In this document: positions 26,019 through 34,290 of the stretch, piece after piece
How the letters are laid out: each line of letters opens with the position of its first letter
Position numbering within the stretch: the first letter of the stretch is position 1
Assembly (NCBI GenBank): GCA_036488725.1
Contig: DASXHD010000014.1
Span: 24,242 to 88,241, forward strand
Source of the DNA: DASXHD01 sp036488725
GTDB lineage: Bacteria; Myxococcota_A; Polyangia; Polyangiales; Polyangiaceae
DNA: 64,000 nt
Reading direction: 5' to 3'
Notes under the pieces: model-generated
Databases searched by the model: none
What the model was told of the DNA's origin: nothing
Seen by the model: only the letters and a program-made list of their open reading frames with translations
Program-made: the position numbers and the translations under genes

Positions 26019-26560
26019 CGGTGGCCTGGGGTTTTGCGGATGACGCCCCCGTTTGCCGAGCGCTCGAAGACGCCGGAGCCCGCTTGGCGAACCGGAAAAA
26101 TCATCTCGGCGTTCGCGATGAACTCCTCGGGGCGCGTCAGGTACTCGGCGACGATGAGCGCGAGGACGCGGTCCGCGAGGCAGCACGGCATGTCGACCGG
26201 CGCGTAGCCGATCAGGCCGTGGCCATCGACCACTTCGGCGAGCTTGAGCACGTCGGGGAGCGACCGCGCGAGGCCTTCGGCGCCGGGAGAAAGCGCTGCA
26301 GCCATCGCCTGACGCGCGGCGCATTGGGCGTGATGAATCAAGTCCGCCACGTCGCGCGGCGGCAGCGGTTGCTCCTCCGAAGTGAGCGATCGCAGCGAGT
26401 GTGGCACGAACGACGTGGCTCTTCGGTAGGCGCCACGTAGCCAGAGCGCGAGCTCCAGCTTCGTCGGCGCAAGAAGCAGAAAACGTTCGACGGCTTCGCG
26501 TGACGCATCGGCCACGTCGAGGACGCTGAGGCCGGGGCGCAGCCGGACTTGCACGGACAT
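26015..26560 (-). CDS. Hypothetical protein
   Basis: This 181-residue soluble, mostly helical protein has no signal peptide or membrane segment. Conserved-looking stretches are LELALWLRGAYRRATSFVPH and DMPCCLADRVLALIVAEYL, but no family is recognised. It lies 31 bp downstream of the Ser/Thr kinase at 26592-28070 when read in their common direction, so it may be co-transcribed with it. Confidence 0.55.
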   Translation of the reverse strand: MSVQVRLRPGLSVLDVADASREAVERFLLLAPTKLELALWLRGAYRRATSFVPHSLRSLTSEEQPLPPRDVADLIHHAQCAARQAMAAALSPGAEGLARSLPDVLKLAEVVDGHGLIGYAPVDMPCCLADRVLALIVAEYLTRPEEFIANAEMIFPVRQAGSGVFERSANGGVIRKTPGHR

Positions 26561-26591
26561 GCCCCGTGCAACTGCAAGCCCCGATCCTTCG

Positions 26592-28070
26592 CTAGTGGTG
26601 GGGAAAAACGTGCATCGCGTACGCGAGGCCGATGCCTGCGACGGCGAGCACCAACACCACGATGCCGATGATCGCGCCCGAGCCGCGCTTCTCCGGAGCG
26701 CGAAGCTGGGCCGCAGCGGACGTCGCGGGCGCCGAAATCGGACCGGGCGGCGTCGGCGGACGCGCCATCGGTTGCATCGGCGCAGGCGTGGGCGCGCCGA
26801 ACTTCGCGGTGCCCGGCATCGGGAGCTTCCTGCCTGCGAGATCGTCTTCCTCGAGCGCCGAGAGATTTCCGGCGGTGATGTTCGCGGGCATGAGCGCGTC
26901 GCCGGTCGGCGGCTTCGACAGCTCGAGCCCCATCTCGTCGAGCCAGCCCTTCGGATCGACGAACTCGCCGAGGTTCAGCGGCGCGGTCGCTTGCGACGCG
27001 TCGGCGTTGGATTTGCCGCTCGACGCGCCGTTCTGTCCGCCTTCTTCGCCGAGCGAGGTGAACTCGAGCAGCGCCTCTTCGATCAGCTTGTCGATGATCG
27101 ATCCCTGGAGCGGTTTTTTCTTCGCGCGATCTTTCATCGCGACGATGACGAGCTGCGCGACGTCGAACGCGCTCACGGCTTGCGCTTGCTTGAAGAGAAG
27201 GTTCGTCAGATCGCGCGCGAGATCGCGCGCGGTCACGTAACGCTGCGCCGGATCGCGCGCGAGCGCTTTGGCGATCACGCGCTCGAGGTCCGGCGTGACG
27301 GCGCGGTTGATCGACGAGATCGGCGGGACGACCGCCTGCTGGACCTTCTTGACCGTCTGGAAATCGGTCTCGCCGAGAAAGAGCCGCTGCCCCGCGAGGA
27401 GCTCCCAGAGAATGATACCGACCGCGAAAATGTCGGTGCGCGGATCGACGTCTTGGCCCATCGCCGCTTCGGGCGAGAGGTAAGAAAACTTTCCCTTGAT
27501 GATGCCAGGCTCGCTCTTTTCGAGCTGCGAGTTCGCCTTCGCGAGCCCGAAGTCCACGATCTTCACTTCGCCGTATTTCGTGAGCAGCACGTTCGGCGGC
27601 GACATGTCGCGGTGCACGATGTTCATCGGCTGCTGCGTCGACGGATCTTTGAGCTCGTGCGCGTACGCGAGGCCTTTGCAAATCTCGATCGCCAGATAAA
27701 TCGCGACCGGGATGGGGAACGCCTGCCCCACTTTCTTCATCATCTCGGCCACGGCCTTCAGGTTCGCGCCGTCGACGTACTCCATGACGATGAAGTACGC
27801 GTTGTCGCCGACGCCGATGTCGAAGACCTGCACGCAGTTCGAGTGCGAGAGCTGCGCGGAGAGGCGCGCCTCGTCGAGGAACATCGAGATGAATTTCTTC
27901 TTCTCGGAGAGGTGAGGCAGAACGCGCTTGATCGCGACCTGCTTGCGAAAGCCTTGCAGGCCTTCGCTCTCGGCGAGGAAGACTTCGGCCATGCCACCGG
28001 ACTCGAGCTTCTCGACGACGCGGTAGCGTTGTTGTTGGTCGGCCATCTCTTGCTTTTCGATATCTATCAC
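26592..28070 (-). CDS. Hanks-type Ser/Thr protein kinase with C-terminal membrane anchor
   Basis: This 492-residue protein has a kinase domain at about 15-290: GGMAEVFLAES, Lys in VAIKRVLPH, VHRDMSPPNVL (Met replaces the usual Leu after HRD), DFGLAK and FSYLSPEAAMG. A low-complexity Pro/Ala linker leads to a C-terminal transmembrane helix (GAIIGIVVLVLAVAGIGLAYAM), so it is tail-anchored with the kinase in the cytoplasm. The GTG at 28070 has AAGGA 4 bp upstream; ATG 28046 is the alternative start. It is divergent from the YbjN-like gene, only 14 bp away. Confidence 0.9.
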   Translation of the reverse strand: MIDIEKQEMADQQQRYRVVEKLESGGMAEVFLAESEGLQGFRKQVAIKRVLPHLSEKKKFISMFLDEARLSAQLSHSNCVQVFDIGVGDNAYFIVMEYVDGANLKAVAEMMKKVGQAFPIPVAIYLAIEICKGLAYAHELKDPSTQQPMNIVHRDMSPPNVLLTKYGEVKIVDFGLAKANSQLEKSEPGIIKGKFSYLSPEAAMGQDVDPRTDIFAVGIILWELLAGQRLFLGETDFQTVKKVQQAVVPPISSINRAVTPDLERVIAKALARDPAQRYVTARDLARDLTNLLFKQAQAVSAFDVAQLVIVAMKDRAKKKPLQGSIIDKLIEEALLEFTSLGEEGGQNGASSGKSNADASQATAPLNLGEFVDPKGWLDEMGLELSKPPTGDALMPANITAGNLSALEEDDLAGRKLPMPGTAKFGAPTPAPMQPMARPPTPPGPISAPATSAAAQLRAPEKRGSGAIIGIVVLVLAVAGIGLAYAMHVFPHH

Positions 28071-28084
28071 GCGATCCTTCGCGC

Positions 28085-28528
28085 GTGGAACTGTTCGGGA
28101 AGACGAAGGACACGGTCGAGGCGACGCTGAAGAAGCTCGGGCTCGACCCGGCCAAGTCGCTCGTGAAGTCGAGCGACGATCAAGCGAGCTACACGCTCAT
28201 GCGCGGCAGCGCGGCGGTGCTCGTCACCGTCGTGCACAAGCCGGAGCAGAAGGCCGTGTTTCTGCGCATCGCGTCGCCGGTTCTCGTGCCGGGCGAGAGC
28301 AACCGCGAAGGCCTCTACAAGCGTCTGCTCGAGCTGAACGCCGGCGGTCTCGCGAACGCCGCGTTCGGTCTCCTGCAAGATCGCGTCGTCGCCGTCTCGG
28401 AGCGGCCGGCCGAAAATCTCGATCCGGAAGAGGTCGAGCAGATGATTCGGCACCTCTCGGCCGTCGCAGACACGTACGACGATCGTCTCGTCAAAGAGTT
28501 CGGCGGCAAGCGCGCTTCCGACAAGTGA
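28085..28528 (+). CDS. YbjN / type III chaperone-like protein
   Basis: This 147-residue alpha/beta protein resembles YbjN-type, T3SS-chaperone-fold proteins: a central LLELNAGGLANAAFGL motif with a following strand DRVVAVSERP, then ENLDPEEVEQMIRHLSAVADTYDDRL. These proteins usually bind partner proteins. Its end overlaps the porin start (GTGA), so it is coupled to the porin-cytochrome genes. A role in assembling or regulating that complex is an inference. Confidence 0.65.
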   Translation: MELFGKTKDTVEATLKKLGLDPAKSLVKSSDDQASYTLMRGSAAVLVTVVHKPEQKAVFLRIASPVLVPGESNREGLYKRLLELNAGGLANAAFGLLQDRVVAVSERPAENLDPEEVEQMIRHLSAVADTYDDRLVKEFGGKRASDK

Positions 28529-30051
28529 AAATTCGCGTCGCGGGCTTCTCGCTCGTCTTGCTCGCGGCTCCGGCCTCGGCCTCCGAGCCGGGGAATTCGT
28601 GGCAAGGCGAGATCACGAGCGACACCGCCACGCAATTTTACGACGTGCTCGGCCCGACCGGCACGCCCGTGCTCATTCGCGCGCGGCTCACGTCGACGCT
28701 CGGCGTCTCGGTTTACGATCTCCTTCCGCGTCCCGAAACGGCAGGACAAGAGCTCCTGCCGGATCTCACGTTTCGCGCGCGCATGCGTTACGACGCCGAC
28801 TACGGCGCGGCGCCCGAAGAAGCGACGCCCGCGAACGTCGATCGATTCGTTCCCGGTTTTTCGCGCGGCCCGGTCGACCTCATGTACGCGTACGTCGAGG
28901 GCCGGCGATTCGTGCACGGCCTCGTGGGATTCAAAGTCGGACGCCAGTACGTGACCGACGCGCTCGGCTGGTGGTCGTTCGATGGCGGCATGGTCCGCGT
29001 GACGACGCCCGCGTACTTCGCGCTCGAAGCGTACGGCGGCCTCGAGGTGCGCGGCGGCTTGCCGTTCTCGGGCTCGCTCGGTCGCTGGGAAGCGGACGGC
29101 GTCTGGCGCGGCGATCGCTCGGGCCTCGATCCCTCGCAATATCCGTCGTTCCAGCAAGACGACGTGGCACCCGCGATCGGCGTCGCCGTCGAGACCGCCG
29201 GCCTCTCGTGGCTGCACGCGCGGCTCACGTATCGACGTGTGTATAATACAAATGATTCGATCGTGACGCAGTTCGCCAACGGCGACCTCGCGCCGGTCGT
29301 CTACTCGGGCACGCGCGTCTCGCAGGAAAAGCTCGGCTACGGCCTCGAGGCCAGCGCGCCGAAGGTCGGCGGCGTGAGCGGCGGCGTGGTCTACGATTTT
29401 TACGCGAACCTCACGTCGAACATTTGGGCGACGGCCGACGTCTTCATCACCAAGAAGATCACCGCGAGCCTCGACTACGATTATTTCCAGCCGACGTACG
29501 ACGCCGATTCCATCTGGAATTTCTTCGCGACGTACCCGATGAACGATCTCGGCGCGCACCTCCTCTGGAACGCGACGCAAAAGCTCTCGTTCGCCGCGGG
29601 CGCGCACGTCCGCGCGTTTCAAAACCAGACGCAGGCCGACGGCTCGCCCCAGAGCGCGCTCACCGGAAACGATCCGATCGTGCCCGGGGTGCCGCAGTTC
29701 ACGTTCAACGGCGGCGGCACGCTGAGCGCGCGCTTTCGCCGGCGTGACACGCTCGTCGAGGCGAACGCGAGCGGAAACTTCGGCGACGAGGGCGACCGCG
29801 TCGGCGCCGACGTTCACGGCGAGCGCGTGCTCGACGCGCGCTACGTGCTGACGACGCGGCTCGGGCTCTGGCACTGGGAGGACAAGCTCCGCCCGGAGCG
29901 CAGCGCGCTCTCCTTCGGCGCGGTCGCCGGCGCCGGGTACCGTTTCTTTCACGGCTCGCAGATGGGCGTCGAGTGGGAGAACGACATCAACGCGCTCGTC
30001 GGCTGGCGAATGCGCGTGCTCGCGTACTTGCGATTGGCGGTGACGAAGTGA
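28525..30051 (+). CDS. Outer-membrane porin of the porin-cytochrome cluster
   Basis: This 508-residue protein has a signal peptide (KIRVAGFSLVLLAAPASA). The mature protein is rich in alternating Tyr, Trp, Asp and Asn strands (LDYDYFQPTYDADSIWNFF, RYVLTTRLGLWHWEDKL) and ends in an aromatic/hydrophobic strand (MRVLAYLRLAV), all typical of a beta-barrel. No heme motif is present. It is directly coupled to a 13-heme cytochrome gene, the arrangement seen in porin-cytochrome electron conduits (MtrB/OmbB type). I infer that it sheathes the cytochrome in the outer membrane. Confidence 0.75.
   Translation: MKIRVAGFSLVLLAAPASASEPGNSWQGEITSDTATQFYDVLGPTGTPVLIRARLTSTLGVSVYDLLPRPETAGQELLPDLTFRARMRYDADYGAAPEEATPANVDRFVPGFSRGPVDLMYAYVEGRRFVHGLVGFKVGRQYVTDALGWWSFDGGMVRVTTPAYFALEAYGGLEVRGGLPFSGSLGRWEADGVWRGDRSGLDPSQYPSFQQDDVAPAIGVAVETAGLSWLHARLTYRRVYNTNDSIVTQFANGDLAPVVYSGTRVSQEKLGYGLEASAPKVGGVSGGVVYDFYANLTSNIWATADVFITKKITASLDYDYFQPTYDADSIWNFFATYPMNDLGAHLLWNATQKLSFAAGAHVRAFQNQTQADGSPQSALTGNDPIVPGVPQFTFNGGGTLSARFRRRDTLVEANASGNFGDEGDRVGADVHGERVLDARYVLTTRLGLWHWEDKLRPERSALSFGAVAGAGYRFFHGSQMGVEWENDINALVGWRMRVLAYLRLAVTK
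29240..29250. repeat. Palindromic motif TGYA-N3-TRCA, copy 5
   Basis: TGTATAATACA inside the porin gene. Codons are GTG TAT AAT ACA, encoding V-Y-N-T. Confidence 0.7.
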
Positions 30052-31277
30052 AACGAACTTGGCTTTTGCTCTTGGCGATTTTGCTCGCGGCCGCGCAAGC
30101 GCTCGCGACGTCGCCTGCGCCGAAAAAGGGGGACCTGCCGCCTGGATCGAGCGACGACGACCCGAGCCCGAGCGACGTGATTTTTCCGACGCAGGACATC
30201 ACGATTCGATTCGATCACAAGCTGCACGTGCAAGGTCAGCATCTGCGGTGCCAGTCGTGTCACGCGGCGGCGATGACGAGCGACTCGGTGGGCGACTCGC
30301 TGATCCCGCCGGGCACGCAGTGCGACGCGTGTCATCAGACCGATCACGCCGACCTTCACGCGGTGAAGGGCAGCGCGTGCGCGACCTGTCACGAGGGCTA
30401 CCAGCCGTCCGACGGTAACGTCGTGCGCGGCCTCGACATGCCGCGCGCGAACATGATTTTTTCGCACAAGCGGCACGCACAACGAAACATCAACTGCCAG
30501 CAGTGCCACGGGCGCGTCGAGGACGTGGGGCTCGCGACGCGCGATCAGCTCCCGCGAATGCGCGGATGTCTGCACTGCCATCAAGCGCCCGACGTGCTCT
30601 CGCGCGGCGACGCGAAGGGCGCGTGCGACACGTGTCACCTCCGCGGCGGCCCGCGAGAAGGCGGCACCATCAGGACGACCTTCGCGCAAGGCAAGCTGCT
30701 CCCGCCCGCGTGGCTGCACGACGCCGAGCACGGTCCGGATTTTCTCGAGCGACACAAATCGGTCGCCGGCGCCGACTCGGCGTTTTGCGCGAGCTGCCAC
30801 AAAGAAGATTTTTGCGTCGACTGCCACGACGGCCGCGTCCGCCCGCGCAACATCCATCCGAACGACTACCTCTCGATGCACCCGGTCGACGCGCGCATGA
30901 ACAGCGAGCGCTGCACGAGCTGCCATCGCCAGCAGAGCTTTTGTCTCGATTGTCACCTTCGCGCCGGCGTCGGCGAATCGAGCCCGAGCGGGGTGAAATC
31001 CAGTGTCACCCGTTTTCACCCACCCGCGGCGATTTGGAGCGGCCCGGTGCGCGGCCCGGGGCACCACGCGTTCGAAGCGCAGCGCAATTTGAACGCGTGC
31101 GTGTCGTGTCACGTCGAGCGCGATTGCGTCGCTTGCCACGGCGGAAGCGGAATCGGCGCGGGCGCGAACATTCATCCCGCCGGCTTTCTGTCGAGCTGCG
31201 GGATGCAAATGCGGCGCAATCCGCGCCCGTGTCTCGTGTGTCACCAGCCGTTCGAGATCGCGGGAAAGTGCCGATGA
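30048..31277 (+). CDS. Secreted 13-heme c-type cytochrome
   Basis: This 409-residue protein has a signal peptide (VKRTWLLLLAILLAAAQALA) and 13 CxxCH heme-attachment motifs: CQSCH, CDACH, CATCH, CQQCH, CLHCH, CDTCH, CASCH, CVDCH, CTSCH, CLDCH, CVSCH, CVACH and CLVCH. Additional His residues such as FDHKLH and FSHKRHAQ can serve as distal ligands. It is expected to work as a heme wire in the periplasm or through the outer membrane. The GTG at 30048 overlaps the porin stop (GTGA). The in-frame region further upstream lies inside the porin gene and lacks a signal peptide. Confidence 0.92.
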   Translation: MKRTWLLLLAILLAAAQALATSPAPKKGDLPPGSSDDDPSPSDVIFPTQDITIRFDHKLHVQGQHLRCQSCHAAAMTSDSVGDSLIPPGTQCDACHQTDHADLHAVKGSACATCHEGYQPSDGNVVRGLDMPRANMIFSHKRHAQRNINCQQCHGRVEDVGLATRDQLPRMRGCLHCHQAPDVLSRGDAKGACDTCHLRGGPREGGTIRTTFAQGKLLPPAWLHDAEHGPDFLERHKSVAGADSAFCASCHKEDFCVDCHDGRVRPRNIHPNDYLSMHPVDARMNSERCTSCHRQQSFCLDCHLRAGVGESSPSGVKSSVTRFHPPAAIWSGPVRGPGHHAFEAQRNLNACVSCHVERDCVACHGGSGIGAGANIHPAGFLSSCGMQMRRNPRPCLVCHQPFEIAGKCR

Positions 31278-31291
31278 AGGGTCAATCGTCC

Positions 31292-31321
31292 TTGCGCGGT
31301 CGGTCCTGCGGAAGCTATACG
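31292..31321 (+). promoter_or_regulatory. Possible sigma70-type promoter before the 84-residue protein
   Basis: TTGCGC (31292-31297) and TATACG (31316-31321) are separated by 18 bp in the 72-bp gap after the cytochrome gene. This may allow the small gene and the following lipoprotein gene to be transcribed separately from the porin and cytochrome. Supported only by resemblance. Confidence 0.35.
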
Positions 31322-31336
31322 CAGTCCTCGCCACTC

Positions 31337-31343
31337 AAGGAGG
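31337..31343 (+). promoter_or_regulatory. Strong ribosome binding site
   Basis: AAGGAGG lies 6 bp before the GTG at 31350. It is a near-perfect Shine-Dalgarno sequence and decides the start of the 84-residue protein. Confidence 0.75.
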
Positions 31344-31349
31344 CCACAC

Positions 31350-31604
31350 GTGAAGGAGCTGGTCGCATACCTTCTGGACAATCTGTACCTCGATTTTCAG
31401 GGGGAAATCTCGCTGGACACGGTGCGCCAGTTTCTTCGGGGCGACGAGAGCCGCGAGGCGAAGCAACTCCTCGCGAAGCTGATCGAGGACAAGGGCGTCG
31501 ACGATCTGCTGATCACGCTGGCCGACTGTCTGAAGGATCACATTCGCACGGGCATCCAAGAAGACGTGATGCGCGAGCAGCTCGCTACTTACTCGGAGAG
31601 CTGA
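31350..31604 (+). CDS. Small hypothetical protein, 84 residues
   Basis: This acidic, helical cytosolic protein (KELVAYLLDNLYLDFQGEI, REAKQLLAKLIEDKGVDDLL) has no signal peptide, no heme motif and one cysteine. No family is recognised. The strong Shine-Dalgarno suggests high expression. It sits between the cytochrome and the Ig-like lipoprotein genes and its stop overlaps the presumed start of the latter, so it probably belongs to the same cluster. Confidence 0.75.
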   Translation: MKELVAYLLDNLYLDFQGEISLDTVRQFLRGDESREAKQLLAKLIEDKGVDDLLITLADCLKDHIRTGIQEDVMREQLATYSES

Positions 31605-32641
31605 TCGTCGTCGCGCTGGGCGCGGCGGCGGCGTGTGACGTGGTCGGCGGCGAAAACGAGCCGCAGACGCCGCCGCCATTCGTGCACGTCATCGCATCCA
31701 ACGTCGACGGGCACACGCCGCTTCCGCAAGACGGCGTGATCCGCGTCGCGTTCGATCGCTTTTTGAACCCGCTCAGCGTGAACCGCCAGGGCGTGATCCT
31801 CGTCGACGAGTTCGGCAACGTGCCCGGCACGCCGCCGATCGTGACGTACGACCCGGTCGTGCGCGTCGTCACGCTCTCGAACCCGACGCCCGGCGCGACG
31901 TGGCTGACGGTCGGCCAGTTCTACAAGCTCCAATTTCCGGTCTCGCCGGCCGACGCGAGCTTCTTCGGCCTGCGCGCGATCGACGGCGCGACCATCGACC
32001 CGTCGCAGCCGCAGATCGGCTTCACCGTCGCGCCACCGACCGGAAACCCGCCCGTCGATCCCAAAATCGATTTTTGCGCGGACATCTTCCCGCTCTTCGC
32101 GGCGAAGCGTTCGACGCCGACCGCGCTCGGCGCCTGCGCGGCCGCCGGTTGCCACGGCGACCCGAGCAATCCCGTCGCCGCCACGACGGCCGAGGGGCTC
32201 CTCCTCGCGACCGAAGACGGCATCCGCCAAACCGCGCTCGGCGTAGAAGCGCACGAAGCGACGACCGCCGCCCCCTCCACGCCGCTCCCGCCCGAGCCCG
32301 CTTTTCCGACCGGCATGCCGATCATCGACCCCGGCAACCCCGGCGACAGCTACCTCCTCTACAAGCTCCTCGTGCCCGACACCGACGGCGCACCGAGCGC
32401 GAGCGGCTCGACCTTCCCGTACACCGCGTGCCGCGCGATCACGCCGCCCTTCGATTACGGCCTCGGCGCGTCGCTCGCGCCGCCCGACGAAGCCACGCGT
32501 TTATCCGCGCACGTCATTGGTCGCCGCATGCCTTGGGGCGGCACCGCGCTCGGCCTCGACGAGCTCGAGCGCATCCGCCTCTGGATCCAAGAAGGCGCCG
32601 AAGTCGACGACTGCTCGGCCTGTCCCGCGTCGGCCCCGTGA
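31601..32641 (+). CDS. Ig-like (Big_5) lipoprotein with CX4CH motif, atypical start
   Basis: This lipoprotein has about 346 residues. After a short hydrophobic start ending in ALGAAAAC (probable lipobox), an Ig-like Big_5/SbsA-type domain follows (PLPQDGVIRVAFDRFLNPLSV, VTYDPVVRVVTL). The second half has DFCADIFPLFAAKR and CAAAGCHGD, a CX4CH variant of a heme-c site, then MPWGGTALGLDELERIRLWIQEGAE, which resembles the ends of single-heme domains in surface lipoproteins. No ATG, GTG or TTG lies in a sensible place; the CTG at 31601 overlapping the previous stop (CTGA) is my best guess. It probably belongs to the electron-conduit cluster. Confidence 0.65.
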   Translation: MIVVALGAAAACDVVGGENEPQTPPPFVHVIASNVDGHTPLPQDGVIRVAFDRFLNPLSVNRQGVILVDEFGNVPGTPPIVTYDPVVRVVTLSNPTPGATWLTVGQFYKLQFPVSPADASFFGLRAIDGATIDPSQPQIGFTVAPPTGNPPVDPKIDFCADIFPLFAAKRSTPTALGACAAAGCHGDPSNPVAATTAEGLLLATEDGIRQTALGVEAHEATTAAPSTPLPPEPAFPTGMPIIDPGNPGDSYLLYKLLVPDTDGAPSASGSTFPYTACRAITPPFDYGLGASLAPPDEATRLSAHVIGRRMPWGGTALGLDELERIRLWIQEGAEVDDCSACPASAP

Positions 32642-32645
32642 CGGT

Positions 32646-33542
32646 CTAACCGGCGACGCGATTCCGGCCGCCCTGCTTGGCGCGATAAAGCGCCGCATCG
32701 GCACGCCCGTAAAGTACCTTCGGCTCGTCGTCGGCCGTGAGCTCGGCGACCCCGAGGCTCACGGTGCACGGCATGAGGCTCTCCTCGAACGCAAACGTCG
32801 TGACCTCGACCACCTCGCGAATCTTCTCCGCCGTCGCGAGCGCGCCCATGATCGCGATCTCCGGCAAGATCGCCGCGAACTCCTCGCCGCCGACGCGTGA
32901 GAGAATGTCCTCGCGCCTCACGCGCGACTTCACGACGGTCGAGAGCTGCCGCAAGAGCGCGTCGCCCGCGACGTGGCCGAACTCGTCGTTGATGCGCTTG
33001 AAATAATCGACGTCGAAAATCACGAGCGAGAGCGGCCGCTCGTAACGCTTGCACCGATTGACCTCGCGCTCGAGCGTCTCGTTGAAGAACCTCCGGTTGA
33101 AAAGCTGCGTGAGCCCGTCGACCGTCATCAGCCGATAAATCTCTTCGTGGTAGCTCGCCTCGATGTTGGTACCGAACATGAACTTGAAAATCGTGCGCCC
33201 GATTTTCACCTGGTCGCCATCGACGAGCACACGCTCGGTGACGGCGACGTCGTTCACGTAGGTCCCGTTCGTCGACCCGAGATCCGCGACCGAGTAGCGC
33301 CCATCACGCGAGCGCGCGATGCGCGCGTGATGCCGGCTCACGCTGTCCTGATCGATCGTCAGATCGCACTTGCTGCTGCGCCCGATTTCGAACACCCCGC
33401 CCGTGAGCGGAATCCGGCGCCCGAGCTCTTGCCCGTAAATCTCGACGAGGCACCCTTCACCGCCGTGCGACTTGGGCCCCCGCGGCGCCGGCTCCGCGCG
33501 GATCGGCGTAATGCTGACTGTGTCCTCCGGGTCGTCCGGCAC
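32646..33542 (-). CDS. FHA-domain diguanylate cyclase
   Basis: This 298-residue protein has an N-terminal FHA domain (about 45-125) with FEIGRSSKCDLTI, SVSRHHARI and DLGSTNGTYVND, which bind phosphothreonine. The C-terminal GGDEF domain (about 140-298) has DGLTQLFNRRFF, FDVDYFKRINDEFGH and the active-site GGEEF in SRVGGEEFAA. It should make cyclic di-GMP from GTP, under control of Ser/Thr kinases through the FHA domain. No RxxD inhibitory site is evident just before GGEEF. The start is GTG 33542. Confidence 0.92.
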   Translation of the reverse strand: MPDDPEDTVSITPIRAEPAPRGPKSHGGEGCLVEIYGQELGRRIPLTGGVFEIGRSSKCDLTIDQDSVSRHHARIARSRDGRYSVADLGSTNGTYVNDVAVTERVLVDGDQVKIGRTIFKFMFGTNIEASYHEEIYRLMTVDGLTQLFNRRFFNETLEREVNRCKRYERPLSLVIFDVDYFKRINDEFGHVAGDALLRQLSTVVKSRVRREDILSRVGGEEFAAILPEIAIMGALATAEKIREVVEVTTFAFEESLMPCTVSLGVAELTADDEPKVLYGRADAALYRAKQGGRNRVAG

Positions 33543-33630
33543 ACCCCATTGTACCAGATGCCCGCCGCAATCCCCGACCTGGCCCCCGGCCGGCCCAAAC
33601 CCGGCCCGGCCAGGCCCCAGAAATCGACCC

Positions 33631-33652
33631 GATCGTTCGGATCAGAACAATC
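33631..33652. promoter_or_regulatory. Operator-like imperfect palindrome between FHA-GGDEF and MarR-like genes
   Basis: Arms GATCGTTC and GAACAATC surround GGATCA; 7 of 8 arm positions pair. It lies in the 151-bp divergent gap, about 40 bp before the MarR-like start, a usual place for a MarR-family operator. A perfect version of the same sequence occurs at 57539-57560. Binding is inferred. Confidence 0.45.
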
Positions 33653-33693
33653 CGGCGGATTTTGGCTGCTTGGGGAGGGAGGTTCGGTGGGGC

Positions 33694-34290
33694 ATGCGGC
33701 GTGCTTTGGGGCCCGGCATGGATGCGGTGATTTTCGAGGTCAAAGGGGCTCACTTGGCGTTGCAGCGGGTGGGGCGCTTGTTTTTGCGAGAGCACGGGCT
33801 GACGCCGGCGCGCTTCGACCTGATGCACGCCCTCGGCCAGAAGGGAATCAAGCAGAGCGATCTCTGGCGGCGCTTGAACGTCGTGCGCTCGGTCGTCTGC
33901 GAAATGGTGCGGGCCCTTCAGGCGCTGTCGTGGGTGAAGCGCGTGCGAGCCGCGGACGGCCGGACTTGGCTCGTGATGCTCACACGGCGCGGACGTGAGG
34001 TCTTCGAGCGCGCTTACGCTTGCTGCGTCGAAACCGGCGACGTGAACGCTGCGGTCGACGGGGCGCTCGCCGATGGCGACGTTCAAGTCGACGTCATGCG
34101 GTATCGCGAGGCGCCCATCCCGATGTGTCGGAGCGTCCAGTGCATGTTTCGCAAGACGCCCTGGTTTCGGGGGCCCGATCTCTACGTCGTGGACGTGGAG
34201 GATTATTGCTGGTGGCTCACCTGGCCGGGCGAAGACCCGGGGGACGTTCCGTTCGTCGATGACGACTATATCGCGACGTCTTTGAGCTGA
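33694..34290 (+). CDS. MarR-like winged-helix regulator
   Basis: This protein has about 198 residues. The N-terminal half contains a winged helix of MarR type: LFLREHGLTPARFDLMHALGQ, KQSDLWRRLNVVRSVVCEMV and VKRVRAADGRTWLVMLTRRG as the wing. The second half is unusual for MarR and ends in an acidic, Trp-rich tail (DVEDYCWWLTWPGEDPGDVPF). It may be a dedicated effector domain. The ATG at 33694 has GGGAGGGAGG upstream; ATG 33718 is an alternative. The 3' end overlaps the convergent DUF362 gene by 25 bp. Confidence 0.72.
   Translation: MRRALGPGMDAVIFEVKGAHLALQRVGRLFLREHGLTPARFDLMHALGQKGIKQSDLWRRLNVVRSVVCEMVRALQALSWVKRVRAADGRTWLVMLTRRGREVFERAYACCVETGDVNAAVDGALADGDVQVDVMRYREAPIPMCRSVQCMFRKTPWFRGPDLYVVDVEDYCWWLTWPGEDPGDVPFVDDDYIATSLS

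Noticed and set aside
29973..30047. Upstream start for the 13-heme cytochrome
   Set aside because: It lies within the porin gene and would place the signal peptide 25 residues from the N-terminus; GTG 30048 begins exactly at the signal.
30503..31600. Long N-terminal extension of the Ig-like lipoprotein
   Set aside because: This part is a shifted reading of the cytochrome and small-protein genes, and would bury the lipobox inside the protein.
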